Origin: DUPU01 sp050952465
GTDB taxonomy: Bacteria > Bacillota > Dehalobacteriia > Dehalobacteriales > Dehalobacteriaceae
Direction of reading: 5' to 3'
Length of the DNA: 64,000 nt
Assembly (NCBI GenBank): GCA_050952465.1
Contig: JBMNKZ010000007.1
Span: forward strand, 1 to 64,000
Shown: positions 9,081 through 17,483 of the stretch, in pieces
How positions within the stretch are numbered: the first letter of the stretch is position 1
How the letters are laid out: each line of letters opens with the position of its first letter
Position numbers and translations under genes: made by a program
Notes under the pieces: model-generated
Seen by the model: only the letters and a program-made list of their open reading frames with translations
Told to the model about the DNA's origin: nothing
The model's database searches: none

Positions 9081-10202
9081 TTACTCCGTAGCAAGCATCT
9101 TTTGATAGACATTTACCGTCTCTGCTGCAGTTTTTGCCCAGGAAAACTTAGCTGCATGCTTTAGACCTTTCTTTCCTAGTTCCTTAGCTTTTTCCGGATT
9201 GCTTAAAAGATTAAAAAGATGTTGAGCCAGTTCTAAAGAGTTATAGGGATCAAATAACAAGGCTCCGTCCTCCACAACCTCCGGAAGAGAAGATGCCCGG
9301 GCAGCAAGGACAGGGGTACCGCAGGCCATTGCTTCCAATGGAGGCAAACCAAAGCCTTCATAATAGGAAGGATAAACAAAAATTTGAGTCCCATTATAAA
9401 AATAGGGAAGCTCGGCTACTGGGACAAATCCAGGGAAAATTACCTGATCATCTAAATTCAATGCGCTAATGACAGCATCAATATAATCCTGTTCTTTCTG
9501 TCTTCTCCCTGGAAGGACAAGATAAATAGGTTTTTTACACTCATTCCTGATTTTAGCAAAAGCACTAATTAAAGTTTTGAGATTTTTCCGAGGACTAAAA
9601 CCACCTACATATAAAATATAATCACCTTGGATCTTATAATTCTCCGCCAAAAAACGACGGCTCATGGCCTTGTCTAAAGGTTGGTAAATAGGCTCCGGAG
9701 CTTCAAAAATTACATCAATCTTCTCTCCAGGATAATCGAAAATTCTTTCAATATCCATCCTTGACCAATGGGATACGGTAATGATTCTATCGGATTGACT
9801 CATTATCCGGGGCATTTCCATCAAAAAAGTCTTTAAATAGCCCTTTCCTACTGTTTCCGGATAGATATATGGGATCAAATCATGAACCGTAACTACTTGG
9901 CGACATTTTTTTGTCTTTGGAAGTCCAATCCCATTTTGGGGCACATGATAAATATCTATCTTTTCCTCCTCCAACGCTTTGGGCAAAAAATGCTCTTCCC
10001 AATACTCACTGCTGGTTTCTATCTTTTGAAATTCTGTCTTATTAGTAATATCCAGATTCACATATTCTTCCCCAGGCCAAAAAGGACGGTAATTTTCCTG
10101 ATCCATCCTCTTCTTTAAATGATATATTAACTGATATGTATAGGTTCCTATACCTGTTCCTCGATACCAAATAGCCCCACGGGCATCAATTCCAACTCTC
10201 AT
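9081..10202 (-). CDS. GT4-family glycosyltransferase (spore-coat cluster)
   Basis: 373 residues, retaining glycosyltransferase of the GT-B fold. The N-terminus MRVGIDARGAIWYRGTGIGT is almost the same as that of the gene at 17484-18602, so the two are paralogues. The C-terminal donor site shows YPSYYEGFGLPPLEAMACG with the EX7E pattern, and LYVGGFSPRKNLKTL is the usual linker block. GGAAGGAG precedes the ATG. The gene lies in a run of CotS kinases and probably adds sugars to a coat component; donor and acceptor are unknown. Confidence 0.88.
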   Translation of the reverse strand: MRVGIDARGAIWYRGTGIGTYTYQLIYHLKKRMDQENYRPFWPGEEYVNLDITNKTEFQKIETSSEYWEEHFLPKALEEEKIDIYHVPQNGIGLPKTKKCRQVVTVHDLIPYIYPETVGKGYLKTFLMEMPRIMSQSDRIITVSHWSRMDIERIFDYPGEKIDVIFEAPEPIYQPLDKAMSRRFLAENYKIQGDYILYVGGFSPRKNLKTLISAFAKIRNECKKPIYLVLPGRRQKEQDYIDAVISALNLDDQVIFPGFVPVAELPYFYNGTQIFVYPSYYEGFGLPPLEAMACGTPVLAARASSLPEVVEDGALLFDPYNSLELAQHLFNLLSNPEKAKELGKKGLKHAAKFSWAKTAAETVNVYQKMLATE

Positions 10203-10239
10203 ATTATCTCCTTCCCTAATGCTTTTTCTTTATCACTCC

Positions 10240-10339
10240 GATAACTAACAGTTCTAAGAACTGTTAGCTCCTGGATAACGAGTTCTAACCGTCGCGGTGG
10301 AGTAAAAACTCCATCTGACGCTAAGAACTCTGTTTATCT
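10240..10339. repeat. Dispersed repeat family B, copy 1
   Basis: Contains a perfect 11-bp inverted repeat CTAACAGTTCT/AGAACTGTTAG (10245-10267), a GGAGT AAAA ACTCC hairpin, and the family end GATAAACAGAGTTCTTAG (read on the minus strand), which also occurs at 29697-29800, 40499-40573 and 58122-58150. The repeat supplies the last five codons of the phosphodiesterase gene. Confidence 0.7.
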
Positions 10340-10914
10340 TGTTGGTGCGGATAAGTAAATACCATAATTTCCGTTCTTAAAACATCATTTTCCAGATAAA
10401 GATACCCCATGGTTGAAAGACGCCGGTTACGTACCGGGGTGCCAGGATTAAATACTAACACATCCTGTTTTATTCTTTGACCAGGCCGATGGCAAGGTTT
10501 AAAAACAGCATTGAATGACTCAATTAAAGGCTGGTGACTATGGCCGAATACAATGCAGTCCACCGGGTCCCCCGATAAAAAGGGAGTTATCACAATCTCA
10601 TAAATCAAGTCATATTGCTCCGACCTCTTCATATGTTGGGTTTCTAACTCATCTCCATGAATCATGCCAATTCTAAATCCCGCCACTTCTATTACTTTTT
10701 TTCGCGGCAAAGTATCTCCGAAGAACTCCAGATCATGGTTGCCTGCCACGGCATGAACAGGTGCAAAGGAAGCAATCTCCGCCAGAACTTCCGGTGCATT
10801 TATATCCCCGCAATGAAGAATTAAATCAACGCCCTTTAGGCCTTCCTTCATCCGTTTAGATATTTTTTCAAACTTATGAGGCACATGAGTATCCGAAATT
10901 ACTGCAACTTTCAC
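10321..10914 (-). CDS. YfcE/MJ0936-type metallophosphodiesterase
   Basis: 197-residue calcineurin-like phosphoesterase. All five metal motifs are visible: ISDTHVP at the start, LHCGDI, AGNHD, MIHGDE and FGHSHQP. Family members hydrolyse phosphodiesters, often with Mn. The last residues DKQSS are encoded by the end of a family-B repeat, so the native C-terminus may have been replaced. It stands between a glycosyltransferase and a CotS kinase, but its role there is unclear. Confidence 0.85.
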   Translation of the reverse strand: MKVAVISDTHVPHKFEKISKRMKEGLKGVDLILHCGDINAPEVLAEIASFAPVHAVAGNHDLEFFGDTLPRKKVIEVAGFRIGMIHGDELETQHMKRSEQYDLIYEIVITPFLSGDPVDCIVFGHSHQPLIESFNAVFKPCHRPGQRIKQDVLVFNPGTPVRNRRLSTMGYLYLENDVLRTEIMVFTYPHQQDKQSS

Positions 10915-10986
10915 TATTTCACCTCCGCCAACTATAACCTAGTACCAATCTTTTGTCACTTTGAACATATGCAGGCAGGATTGATT

Positions 10987-11979
10987 TTAGTTAAAGTTCT
11001 TTATGAAGCTGTCAATCTCCCGATGTTTACCTAAATAATTTTTCAGACGTTCTGTTAATGCTAATTCCTGGCATGCCGTTTTATTTTCTCTTTCATAATA
11101 TTCTTTGATTATCCTCCACGGGATTTCCGGAAACTGGACAAAAGCCCCCAACACTTCTCTATGTCTCTGTTCCACAGGTACATATCTATTGTATGCACCT
11201 AGTATTTCATCCGCTAAGGCTATTTCCCACTGTCCCCTGCTCAAAGTACGGCGGAGTAATCTCCACAAATCTGTCACAAATACATCTAAAGCAATAGCAT
11301 CAAAATCTATCATACATACTTTATTACCGATCCGTATGAAGTTTCGGGCTGCTGTATCCCCATGGACTAACCCACCCCAGTCCTTGGCCTCATCTACCAA
11401 ATCCTGATAATGGGATTGATTTAACCTTTCTATGCTTTCCTCAGCATGATATAAAAGCCAACTGCCAAATTCCCTAAGTATTTCATCAAAATGACTGGAG
11501 TTATCTTTATCATTAGCAAGATTTAGATATTTTCTTAAATCCTCTGACTTTGCTTTCAGTTTTTTCGGCCACTTCCCTAATTTATTTTTTGCCTCATAAC
11601 CCTGACGAGGGATAAAACCGATACTTGCTCGATGGAATCGGCCTAAGGCCTCCGCAGCCAAGGACATATCCTCGCGATTCGTATAATCGAGTTCTCTTCC
11701 CTCTAACCATTCCTGAAGATAATAATAAGAGCCTTGATGAACGACTGCCATTTTACCATTTTGGGCAGGTAGAAGATGTGCTAAATCGGAAAAGCCCCGG
11801 CCCTCAACATATTTAATCCCATCTATCATAAAGAGCAGCCGGTTCATATTTTTTTTTCCTTTTTTAAGACATCTGATGCCCTGAGCGGTTTTAATCCGGT
11901 AAATACCCCGTACCATTTTGATTTCCTGGGGTATTTCTCCCCATTGATGCAAAATAAGGATAATCTCACTGGTATCCAT
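10987..11979 (-). CDS. CotS-family spore coat kinase-like protein, intact active site
   Basis: 330 residues of the CotS family (aminoglycoside-phosphotransferase/protein-kinase-like fold), which in Bacillus are spore coat proteins; CotH-like phosphorylation or sugar phosphorylation are possible activities. The catalytic loop is VHGDTAARN near residue 205 and the metal motif is IDFDAIALD. The N-lobe Lys is in GIRCLKKG. The gene is 9 bp downstream of another CotS gene on the minus strand, so they form one operon. Confidence 0.85.
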   Translation of the reverse strand: MDTSEIILILHQWGEIPQEIKMVRGIYRIKTAQGIRCLKKGKKNMNRLLFMIDGIKYVEGRGFSDLAHLLPAQNGKMAVVHQGSYYYLQEWLEGRELDYTNREDMSLAAEALGRFHRASIGFIPRQGYEAKNKLGKWPKKLKAKSEDLRKYLNLANDKDNSSHFDEILREFGSWLLYHAEESIERLNQSHYQDLVDEAKDWGGLVHGDTAARNFIRIGNKVCMIDFDAIALDVFVTDLWRLLRRTLSRGQWEIALADEILGAYNRYVPVEQRHREVLGAFVQFPEIPWRIIKEYYERENKTACQELALTERLKNYLGKHREIDSFIKNFN

Positions 11980-11988
11980 ATTCCCCTC

Positions 11989-12999
11989 CTATTTGCAATA
12001 CTTTTCTTCAAAGGATTGGGCAAATTTCTCCTGATAGGACATTTTCCGGACGGCAGACACTAGTTTTTTTAGGTATCCCTCATCCTGCCACTGATACTTT
12101 CCTTTAAAGTAGCGATTAGCTATGCGCCATGCTTTTTGAGGAAACTGGAAAAAAGCCAGCATTACCGGATACTGTTCTTTCTCCAAGGGATAAACCTGAT
12201 TGTAAGTTTTAAAAATCAAATCCCCTTTACCGATACTCCATTTTACATCCCTTAAAGACCGCTCCGCCAAACGCACCACATCGGCAGCCCGTATATCATA
12301 ACGACTATAATCAAAATCAATTAAATATGCTTCCTTTTTTTCTCCGATAATAAAGTTGCGGGCGGCTACATCCCGATGGGTAAAGGTTTTTTCCTTTTCT
12401 GCCTCTGTGGCAATTTTTTGGTAGCTTGATGAATCTAGAGTTTGACAAGCTTTTTCGCCCAGTTCTATAAATTGATCCGCGTAAGAAAGATATCGTTTTT
12501 CAAAGTCGTTCAAAGATTTCTTTTCTTCAACTATTTTTTTAAAGTCTTTTAGTTCATTTGTCCTATTTCGAAATACATCAGGCCATTTCTGATACATCGT
12601 TCGAGCTTTTGCTCCGGGAAGAGGAACTACACCTTTTGCGTACTGGTGAAATTCAGCCAACGTCTTTGTCGCCTCGATTAAATGTTCATCCCGCATAAAA
12701 TTACATGGTCTGCCGAATACCCATTCCGTCATAAAATAGATGTGATTGTCTAACTTTACCAGGGGGGAACCATCTCTGGTCGGCACCGGGGCGGATACTT
12801 TGTAAAAGCCATGATCCACCAAGTGCTTTAAAACCGAATAAATAAAGAGCATTTTATATTCACTCTTATTGGCACATTTGAGACAATACACTCCACGACT
12901 AGTTTCCACCCGGAAAACATCCTCTTGAACGGGAATAATCCCCTTAACTGTAAAATCATACTGTTTCAATACCGGCAAAACACCTTTCAAGGCTGTCAC
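11989..12999 (-). CDS. CotS-family spore coat kinase-like protein, intact active site
   Basis: 336 residues. N-lobe beta strands with GVYCLKCANKSEYK, linker FMTEWVFGRPCNF, catalytic loop FTHRDVAARNF and metal motif LIDFDYSRYD. The C-terminal lobe has the family block MLAFFQFPQKAWRIANRYF. It is the first gene of the 12999-10987 pair. The family is known from spore coats; the substrate is unknown. Confidence 0.85.
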   Translation of the reverse strand: MTALKGVLPVLKQYDFTVKGIIPVQEDVFRVETSRGVYCLKCANKSEYKMLFIYSVLKHLVDHGFYKVSAPVPTRDGSPLVKLDNHIYFMTEWVFGRPCNFMRDEHLIEATKTLAEFHQYAKGVVPLPGAKARTMYQKWPDVFRNRTNELKDFKKIVEEKKSLNDFEKRYLSYADQFIELGEKACQTLDSSSYQKIATEAEKEKTFTHRDVAARNFIIGEKKEAYLIDFDYSRYDIRAADVVRLAERSLRDVKWSIGKGDLIFKTYNQVYPLEKEQYPVMLAFFQFPQKAWRIANRYFKGKYQWQDEGYLKKLVSAVRKMSYQEKFAQSFEEKYCK

Positions 13000-13170
13000 C
13001 GCCTTTTCCCAACCTATTTTTGCAACCTATAATAAACTATGTGCATCCGCTTATCCAAGTTGACAAAAATCCCGATTTTGTTCAAAGAAAGACAGTAAAG
13101 AAAATAATTCGCATCTGTTAAAGCTTGACCCTCGTCCGAAGAAAGGGATTCTTTTAAAAAAAGACCTATA

Positions 13171-13199
13171 AAATATAAGGGCAGGCCTTGTGCCTACCC
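13171..13199 (-). terminator. Intrinsic terminator after the degenerate CotS pair
   Basis: Stem GGGCAGGC/GCCTACCC (one G-T pair) with loop CTTGT at 13179-13199, followed on the minus strand by TTATATTTTA, directly after the stop at 13201. It closes the 16639-13201 run of genes. Confidence 0.75.
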
Positions 13200-13200
13200 G

Positions 13201-14319
13201 TTAATCTACTTCATCATCCTCACTAGTTATTTGGTTACCAGGGAAACCGAAAAAGGGTTCCTCACTCCATACTTGGTGACCCGATTCACCCGAACAGAAT
13301 CCTTTAAGACCATGTCGGGCAAAGAAATCCTCTAAAAATGAACTTTTTTTCTCCTCCTGTTCCTTAACCTTTTCTAACTTTATATGAATATTATCTTTCT
13401 CTATTTTTCCCTTTAAAAATTTATCCACTAGTTTAACGAAAGCCGTCGGAAACATCAAAGCTGCCCCTAAAGTCATTACTTCTTCCCGAGACAAAGGCTT
13501 AACCAGGTGGTAAGCTTTTATTACTTGTTCCCCCACATTATTATTCCAGCCAAAAGACGGCATCACTTTTTGCATATAATGCACCAGATCCCCAAGTTGT
13601 ACCCCATAAGCGCAATGCTCCCAACAGAGAATAGTAGCTGTTTCTTTGCTAAAAAATCCATTCCGGGGAGTAAATTGCCTATGGCATAAAGTCATGTCTC
13701 TTTGGGCTGTTTCCTGCAATGCACCATATCCTGAGGACTTTAATAGATTATACGCCTTTTGAGCAATATTTTCATAAGTCAACCAAGCATCCTGAAATTC
13801 ACGGGGAAGTTTACCCATGTTGTTATTTACCTTATGGATTTTATTCGTTATTTGTTGGGAAATATCATCCCACCTCTCCCTTATTGTCCAATAAGGAACT
13901 GATTGAAAATTCTTCCCGGCCAGATGAATTTCCGCCAAAAATCTAACGAAGTTCGTAACCTGGTTCAAATCTTTTCTTTTAACTTCTTTTCCCTCAATCC
14001 AGTCTGTAAGATAATAGATACCTAAATCAGTTTTTACATAATAATCGCCATACTTAGTAGGAATTAACCGAGGTATTCCTTTATAACAACCGTTGCGGGC
14101 AAGGTGTTCTAATGCCAAGTGCATAAATAAAATGCGTCCTTCTTCAAAACCTACCTTTAACAGTTTTTGACCGCGCTGGGTTTTTATTTTATAATCATTT
14201 CCGATTTTTTTAATCTTTTTTATGATTAAATCCCATTCCGCGAGAACCTGATCTTTTTCCAATAGTTCCAAAATCATCTGTGCTTCATTTCTTTTAATAA
14301 TTCTTTTCCTTCTAGCCAT
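13201..14319 (-). CDS. CotS-like protein with lost kinase residues (pseudokinase)
   Basis: 372 residues, clearly CotS-like over the N-lobe (KLLKVGFEEGR) and linker (YYLTDWIEGKEV). The catalytic loop reads LCHRQFTPRN (Asp replaced by Gln), and the metal motif that is DFD in the paralogues reads CWEHCAYG. So the phosphotransfer site is not intact. It has a C-terminal tail of about 60 residues absent from the others, ending EDDEVD. Likely a structural or scaffolding coat protein. The gene is 12 bp from the next CotS-like gene. Confidence 0.75.
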   Translation of the reverse strand: MARRKRIIKRNEAQMILELLEKDQVLAEWDLIIKKIKKIGNDYKIKTQRGQKLLKVGFEEGRILFMHLALEHLARNGCYKGIPRLIPTKYGDYYVKTDLGIYYLTDWIEGKEVKRKDLNQVTNFVRFLAEIHLAGKNFQSVPYWTIRERWDDISQQITNKIHKVNNNMGKLPREFQDAWLTYENIAQKAYNLLKSSGYGALQETAQRDMTLCHRQFTPRNGFFSKETATILCWEHCAYGVQLGDLVHYMQKVMPSFGWNNNVGEQVIKAYHLVKPLSREEVMTLGAALMFPTAFVKLVDKFLKGKIEKDNIHIKLEKVKEQEEKKSSFLEDFFARHGLKGFCSGESGHQVWSEEPFFGFPGNQITSEDDEVD

Positions 14320-14331
14320 TTTCCACCCCCC

Positions 14332-15345
14332 TTACACCTGCCTCCGACTTATCGATAGGTCTATCAGGCATTTTCCTTTTTCCTCCTCCTGCTGAAGATA
14401 GGATTCAAGCCTTACTTTTGTTTCTTCCCCTCCGGCGTTTTTTTGAGCCAACTCCCGGAGCAAATCCCAATAACCAAAAGGGAAAAATAGATATCCTTGG
14501 AGTAGATATAATTCTTGAGGAAGCAGAGGAAAGATTTGCTCATAATTTGTAATTATTTTATGAAAGAATTGGCGATCCCATTGACTTTCTCTTCCACAAA
14601 TATACAAAAGGTCCGTTAAATCCCGCAAACGAATATCTCTGATCCAATGATGTATACCGGTAACATAGATTTCCCGAGAATTTCCTAGGATTAGGTGTTC
14701 TCTGTTAAATGCCCCATGACAAAAACTTAACTCTGTTTTAAGTTGTTCTCTTAATTGTGTTATATCTAAGCCGCTTAGAATTTTCGCGGCACATACCGCA
14801 CGCTCCGACATAATCCGAAGGCTCTCTTTAAAAAATACCGGGCCTTTAATCTTAAGTTTAAGATCTACCAATTGAGAGGCTAATCCTAAAAACCTTTGCC
14901 CCCAATTGTTATCTGTAAAACTTTCCCTCCCCTCCCCAGGCAAATAAAATCCCCTTGACGCCCTATGAAATTCCGCCAATTTTCGTGCAGACTTTACCAT
15001 ATCATTCTGATCTTTAATGTTAACGGGACGACCCTCTATCCAATCAGAAATCCAATAAAAGCCCCTGTCTGTTCTTAAATAAGGCTCACCGTACTTAGTA
15101 CGAATAAATCGAGGGATTCTTTTCAACCCCTGCTTGGATAAATGTTCTGTAACTAAAAAAAGGCGAAAAATCTGTTGTGGGGTTACGGTGCTTATTTTAA
15201 GGCATTTTGCGCCTACTTCAGTTTCCAATTTAATTACCTTGCCTCGGGATTCAAGATCAATTATTTTAAAATCCCATTGTTCCAAAACAGGTAATTCAAT
15301 ATGCAAATGATTAAGTTTTTGATAGAACCTATTCCCGACTTCCAC
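14332..15345 (-). CDS. CotS-like protein with lost kinase residues (pseudokinase)
   Basis: 337 residues with the family's N-lobe (KCLKISTVTPQQIFRLFLV) and linker (YWISDWIEGRPVN). The catalytic loop is FCHGAFNREH (no Asp, no Asn), and the metal motif is replaced by VTGIHHWIRD. It shares the pattern TKYGEPYLRTDRGFYW with the gene at 13201-14319 (TKYGDYYVKTDLGIYY), so these two are closest to each other and probably lost catalysis before duplicating. Confidence 0.75.
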   Translation of the reverse strand: MEVGNRFYQKLNHLHIELPVLEQWDFKIIDLESRGKVIKLETEVGAKCLKISTVTPQQIFRLFLVTEHLSKQGLKRIPRFIRTKYGEPYLRTDRGFYWISDWIEGRPVNIKDQNDMVKSARKLAEFHRASRGFYLPGEGRESFTDNNWGQRFLGLASQLVDLKLKIKGPVFFKESLRIMSERAVCAAKILSGLDITQLREQLKTELSFCHGAFNREHLILGNSREIYVTGIHHWIRDIRLRDLTDLLYICGRESQWDRQFFHKIITNYEQIFPLLPQELYLLQGYLFFPFGYWDLLRELAQKNAGGEETKVRLESYLQQEEEKGKCLIDLSISRRQV

Positions 15346-15431
15346 CTAATACACCCCCAAATTACTACAAGTCAGCCTTTCTAAATATCCGAGACGATCA
15401 TGAAGCCATTCATAAATCTACCATTGCGTTA

Positions 15432-15473
15432 TAATAAAAATAAACCGTGACAGCGAACCGTCCTCTGTCACGG
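15432..15473 (-). terminator. Intrinsic terminator of the SpoVID-like gene
   Basis: Perfect 9-bp stem CCGTGACAG/CTGTCACGG at 15445-15473, followed on the minus strand by TTTATTTTTATT; just after the stop at 15482. Confidence 0.8.
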
Positions 15474-15481
15474 CGTTACCA

Positions 15482-16639
15482 TCAGTTGTGCGGGATTGAT
15501 AGCAATAATCCGCTGCGAATTTCTTCTTCATGGACGGAATTAAAAGCACTAATCCGTTCTTTGGAGATGCCAAATTTATCAGCAATAGCATCTAAGTCCT
15601 CCCCAAGCTGAACCCGGTAAAACTTCATCTGAAAGTAACCTTTCTCGCCAAGTAAATAACTATGCCTAACCTCTTCGGGTTTTGCCTCAGGTTTTACTTC
15701 CTGTTTAGTTATCGGTTTCATCGCCACAAGAGGATTAATTTTAGGAAGATCATCACTTCTTTTAAAAGGCGGTAACTTTTGAAGTATTTTTTTTGCTTCC
15801 TCTATTGCTTTCTGTTCCTTAGTTTTTTCTTTTTTTACTTCTTCTTTGGTTTTTATTTGCTGAATCTCTTCTTTTGCTGTTTCTTCTTCTTTAGGTTTTT
15901 TTTGCTGAACCACTTCTTTTGCTGTTTCTTCTTCTTTGGGTTTTTCTTCCTTAGCCTCTTCTTTTATTTCTTCAACTTCTGTTTTCTCTTCCCTTAAGTC
16001 ATGTTGCCTAGTTTCTTCTTCGTTCGCCATCTCTTCTTTTACCGGTTGTTCCTCCGCTTCCGAGATTCTTATCTCTTCTTCCCTCAAGACCTCTCGCTGC
16101 GGGCTTATATTTTGAACTTCTGCAACTTTTTCATTCTCAGTTTCTGCTTGGGCTGCTAACTTTAACACAGCTTCAAATTCAATCGCGTTTGGCCCAACCA
16201 CAAACCAGTTACTGCTATGTACAAATGGATCCAATCTGATAATATAATCTTGACTAAAACGGTCCGTCCCAATGGCTAAGGTAAATGGGACGCTGATGTC
16301 TACTCTAAACCATTGTTCCTCCCTATCCCGATCATCTTCATCATCTTCTTTCAGAGCTGATTCTAGACGAGCAATAACTTGTTCCTCATTATCAAATCGT
16401 CCTAAATCGTCTTTTTCCGAAAATTCTATTGTTCTCCAGGGAACCTCATCATCTGCCTCGCTTATTGGAATATAAGTGATACTAAGGTCCATTTCTCCTG
16501 AAACAGTAAGTTCCTCGGCATCTCCCTCAGCTTTAATTAATCTTGGCACAGCTCTTATTTCTCTGACTTCCTGTACACCGGGATTACCGTCCGGAATAAA
16601 TAAGGTTTTAACCACCGGTGCAAAAACATCATTTATCAT
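15482..16639 (-). CDS. SpoVID-like spore coat assembly protein (SPOCS domain, E/K-rich linker, LysM)
   Basis: 385 residues in the order known for SpoVID, the protein that guides coat encasement. The N-terminal ~170 residues form a SPOCS/DUF3794-type beta domain (PVVKTLFIPDGNPGVQEV, later FTLAIGTDRFSQDYII). About 150 residues of charged low-complexity sequence follow, with repeats of KPKEEETAKEEIQQ type. The C-terminal LysM domain is FYRVQLGEDLDAIADKFGIS to the end. It sits upstream of the CotS-like genes and likely provides the scaffold onto which those proteins assemble. Confidence 0.8.
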   Translation of the reverse strand: MINDVFAPVVKTLFIPDGNPGVQEVREIRAVPRLIKAEGDAEELTVSGEMDLSITYIPISEADDEVPWRTIEFSEKDDLGRFDNEEQVIARLESALKEDDEDDRDREEQWFRVDISVPFTLAIGTDRFSQDYIIRLDPFVHSSNWFVVGPNAIEFEAVLKLAAQAETENEKVAEVQNISPQREVLREEEIRISEAEEQPVKEEMANEEETRQHDLREEKTEVEEIKEEAKEEKPKEEETAKEVVQQKKPKEEETAKEEIQQIKTKEEVKKEKTKEQKAIEEAKKILQKLPPFKRSDDLPKINPLVAMKPITKQEVKPEAKPEEVRHSYLLGEKGYFQMKFYRVQLGEDLDAIADKFGISKERISAFNSVHEEEIRSGLLLSIPHN

Positions 16640-16767
16640 ACTATCTCCTCCCGGGTTTCCTCTACAAAAAGATATGCCATAATTATCGAGATATGACTAT
16701 TTCCCTACTAATTAAAGCTAGATTTTGGTATAATAATTAATATTCTGATATAACAAGGAGATGCATT

Positions 16768-17289
16768 ATGACAAAAAATCCAATGGTTACCATAGAAATG
16801 GAAGACGGACAAAAAATTGAAGTTGAATTGTATGAAAATATTGCACCAAATACGGTAAGAAATTTTATCTCTTTAATTCAACAGGGTTTTTATGATGGAT
16901 TGATTTTTCATCGGGTGATTCCAGGCTTTATGATCCAGGGAGGCTGTCCGCAAGGTAAAGGTACAGGCGGCCCCGGCTATTCCATTAAAGGTGAATTCAC
17001 TGCCAACGGCCATGTCAATAATCTAAAACATGAACGAGGAGTAATCTCCATGGCGAGAGCGATGAACCCTGATTCCGCCGGATCTCAATTTTTTATTATG
17101 GTTGCTGATGCCCCGCATTTGGATGGGCAATATGCATCATTTGGTAAAGTGATCTCCGGTATGGATGGGGTGGATAAAATTGTTAATCAAGAAACAGATT
17201 ATCATGACAAACCTTTAAGAGACCAAAAAATTAAAAAAATCACCGTAGAAACTTTTGGTCAGGAATATGCACAGGTGGAAAAGATTTAA
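16768..17289 (+). CDS. ppiB: Cyclophilin-type peptidyl-prolyl cis-trans isomerase
   Basis: 173 residues, no signal peptide, so cytoplasmic. It has the cyclophilin signatures FHRVIPGFMIQGGCPQGKGT, RGVISMARAMNPDSAGSQFF and HLDGQYASFGKVISGMD, with the catalytic Arg in FHRVIPG. AAGGAG lies upstream of the ATG. It is the only plus-strand gene inside the coat island before 20.7 kb. Confidence 0.93.
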   Translation: MTKNPMVTIEMEDGQKIEVELYENIAPNTVRNFISLIQQGFYDGLIFHRVIPGFMIQGGCPQGKGTGGPGYSIKGEFTANGHVNNLKHERGVISMARAMNPDSAGSQFFIMVADAPHLDGQYASFGKVISGMDGVDKIVNQETDYHDKPLRDQKIKKITVETFGQEYAQVEKI

Positions 17290-17323
17290 AAGCTCAAAGC
17301 GATGTAACATACTTTCACATACA

Positions 17324-17474
17324 GTTACTCCCCCTGTCACTTCGTAACATCCCCCTCATAGAGGGGGATAAAAAAACAAAGGCCTCCCTCTTCAGAAGGA
17401 GGTGGCATAAAGTACCTCTCTCTCCGAGGCAGTCGGTAGCGCAGCCGACGGAGGGAGTGACGGTGGGGGAACGG
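17324..17474. repeat. Dispersed repeat family C, copy 1
   Basis: Noncoding block rich in inverted repeats: CCCCCTC ATA GAGGGGG at 17351-17367, CCTCC...GGAGG at 17383-17403, and GTCGG TAGCGCAG CCGAC. The stretch ending GCCGACGGAGGGAGT is found inverted at 41300-41315, and the GAGGGAGGT motif at 23135-23154. Intergenic repeats of this look are common in Clostridia. Confidence 0.55.
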
Positions 17475-17483
17475 AAGGAATAA

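Noticed and set aside
15779..15997. Phe-rich plus-strand open frame
   Set aside because: It is the reverse of the E/K-rich linker of the SpoVID-like gene; a composition artefact.
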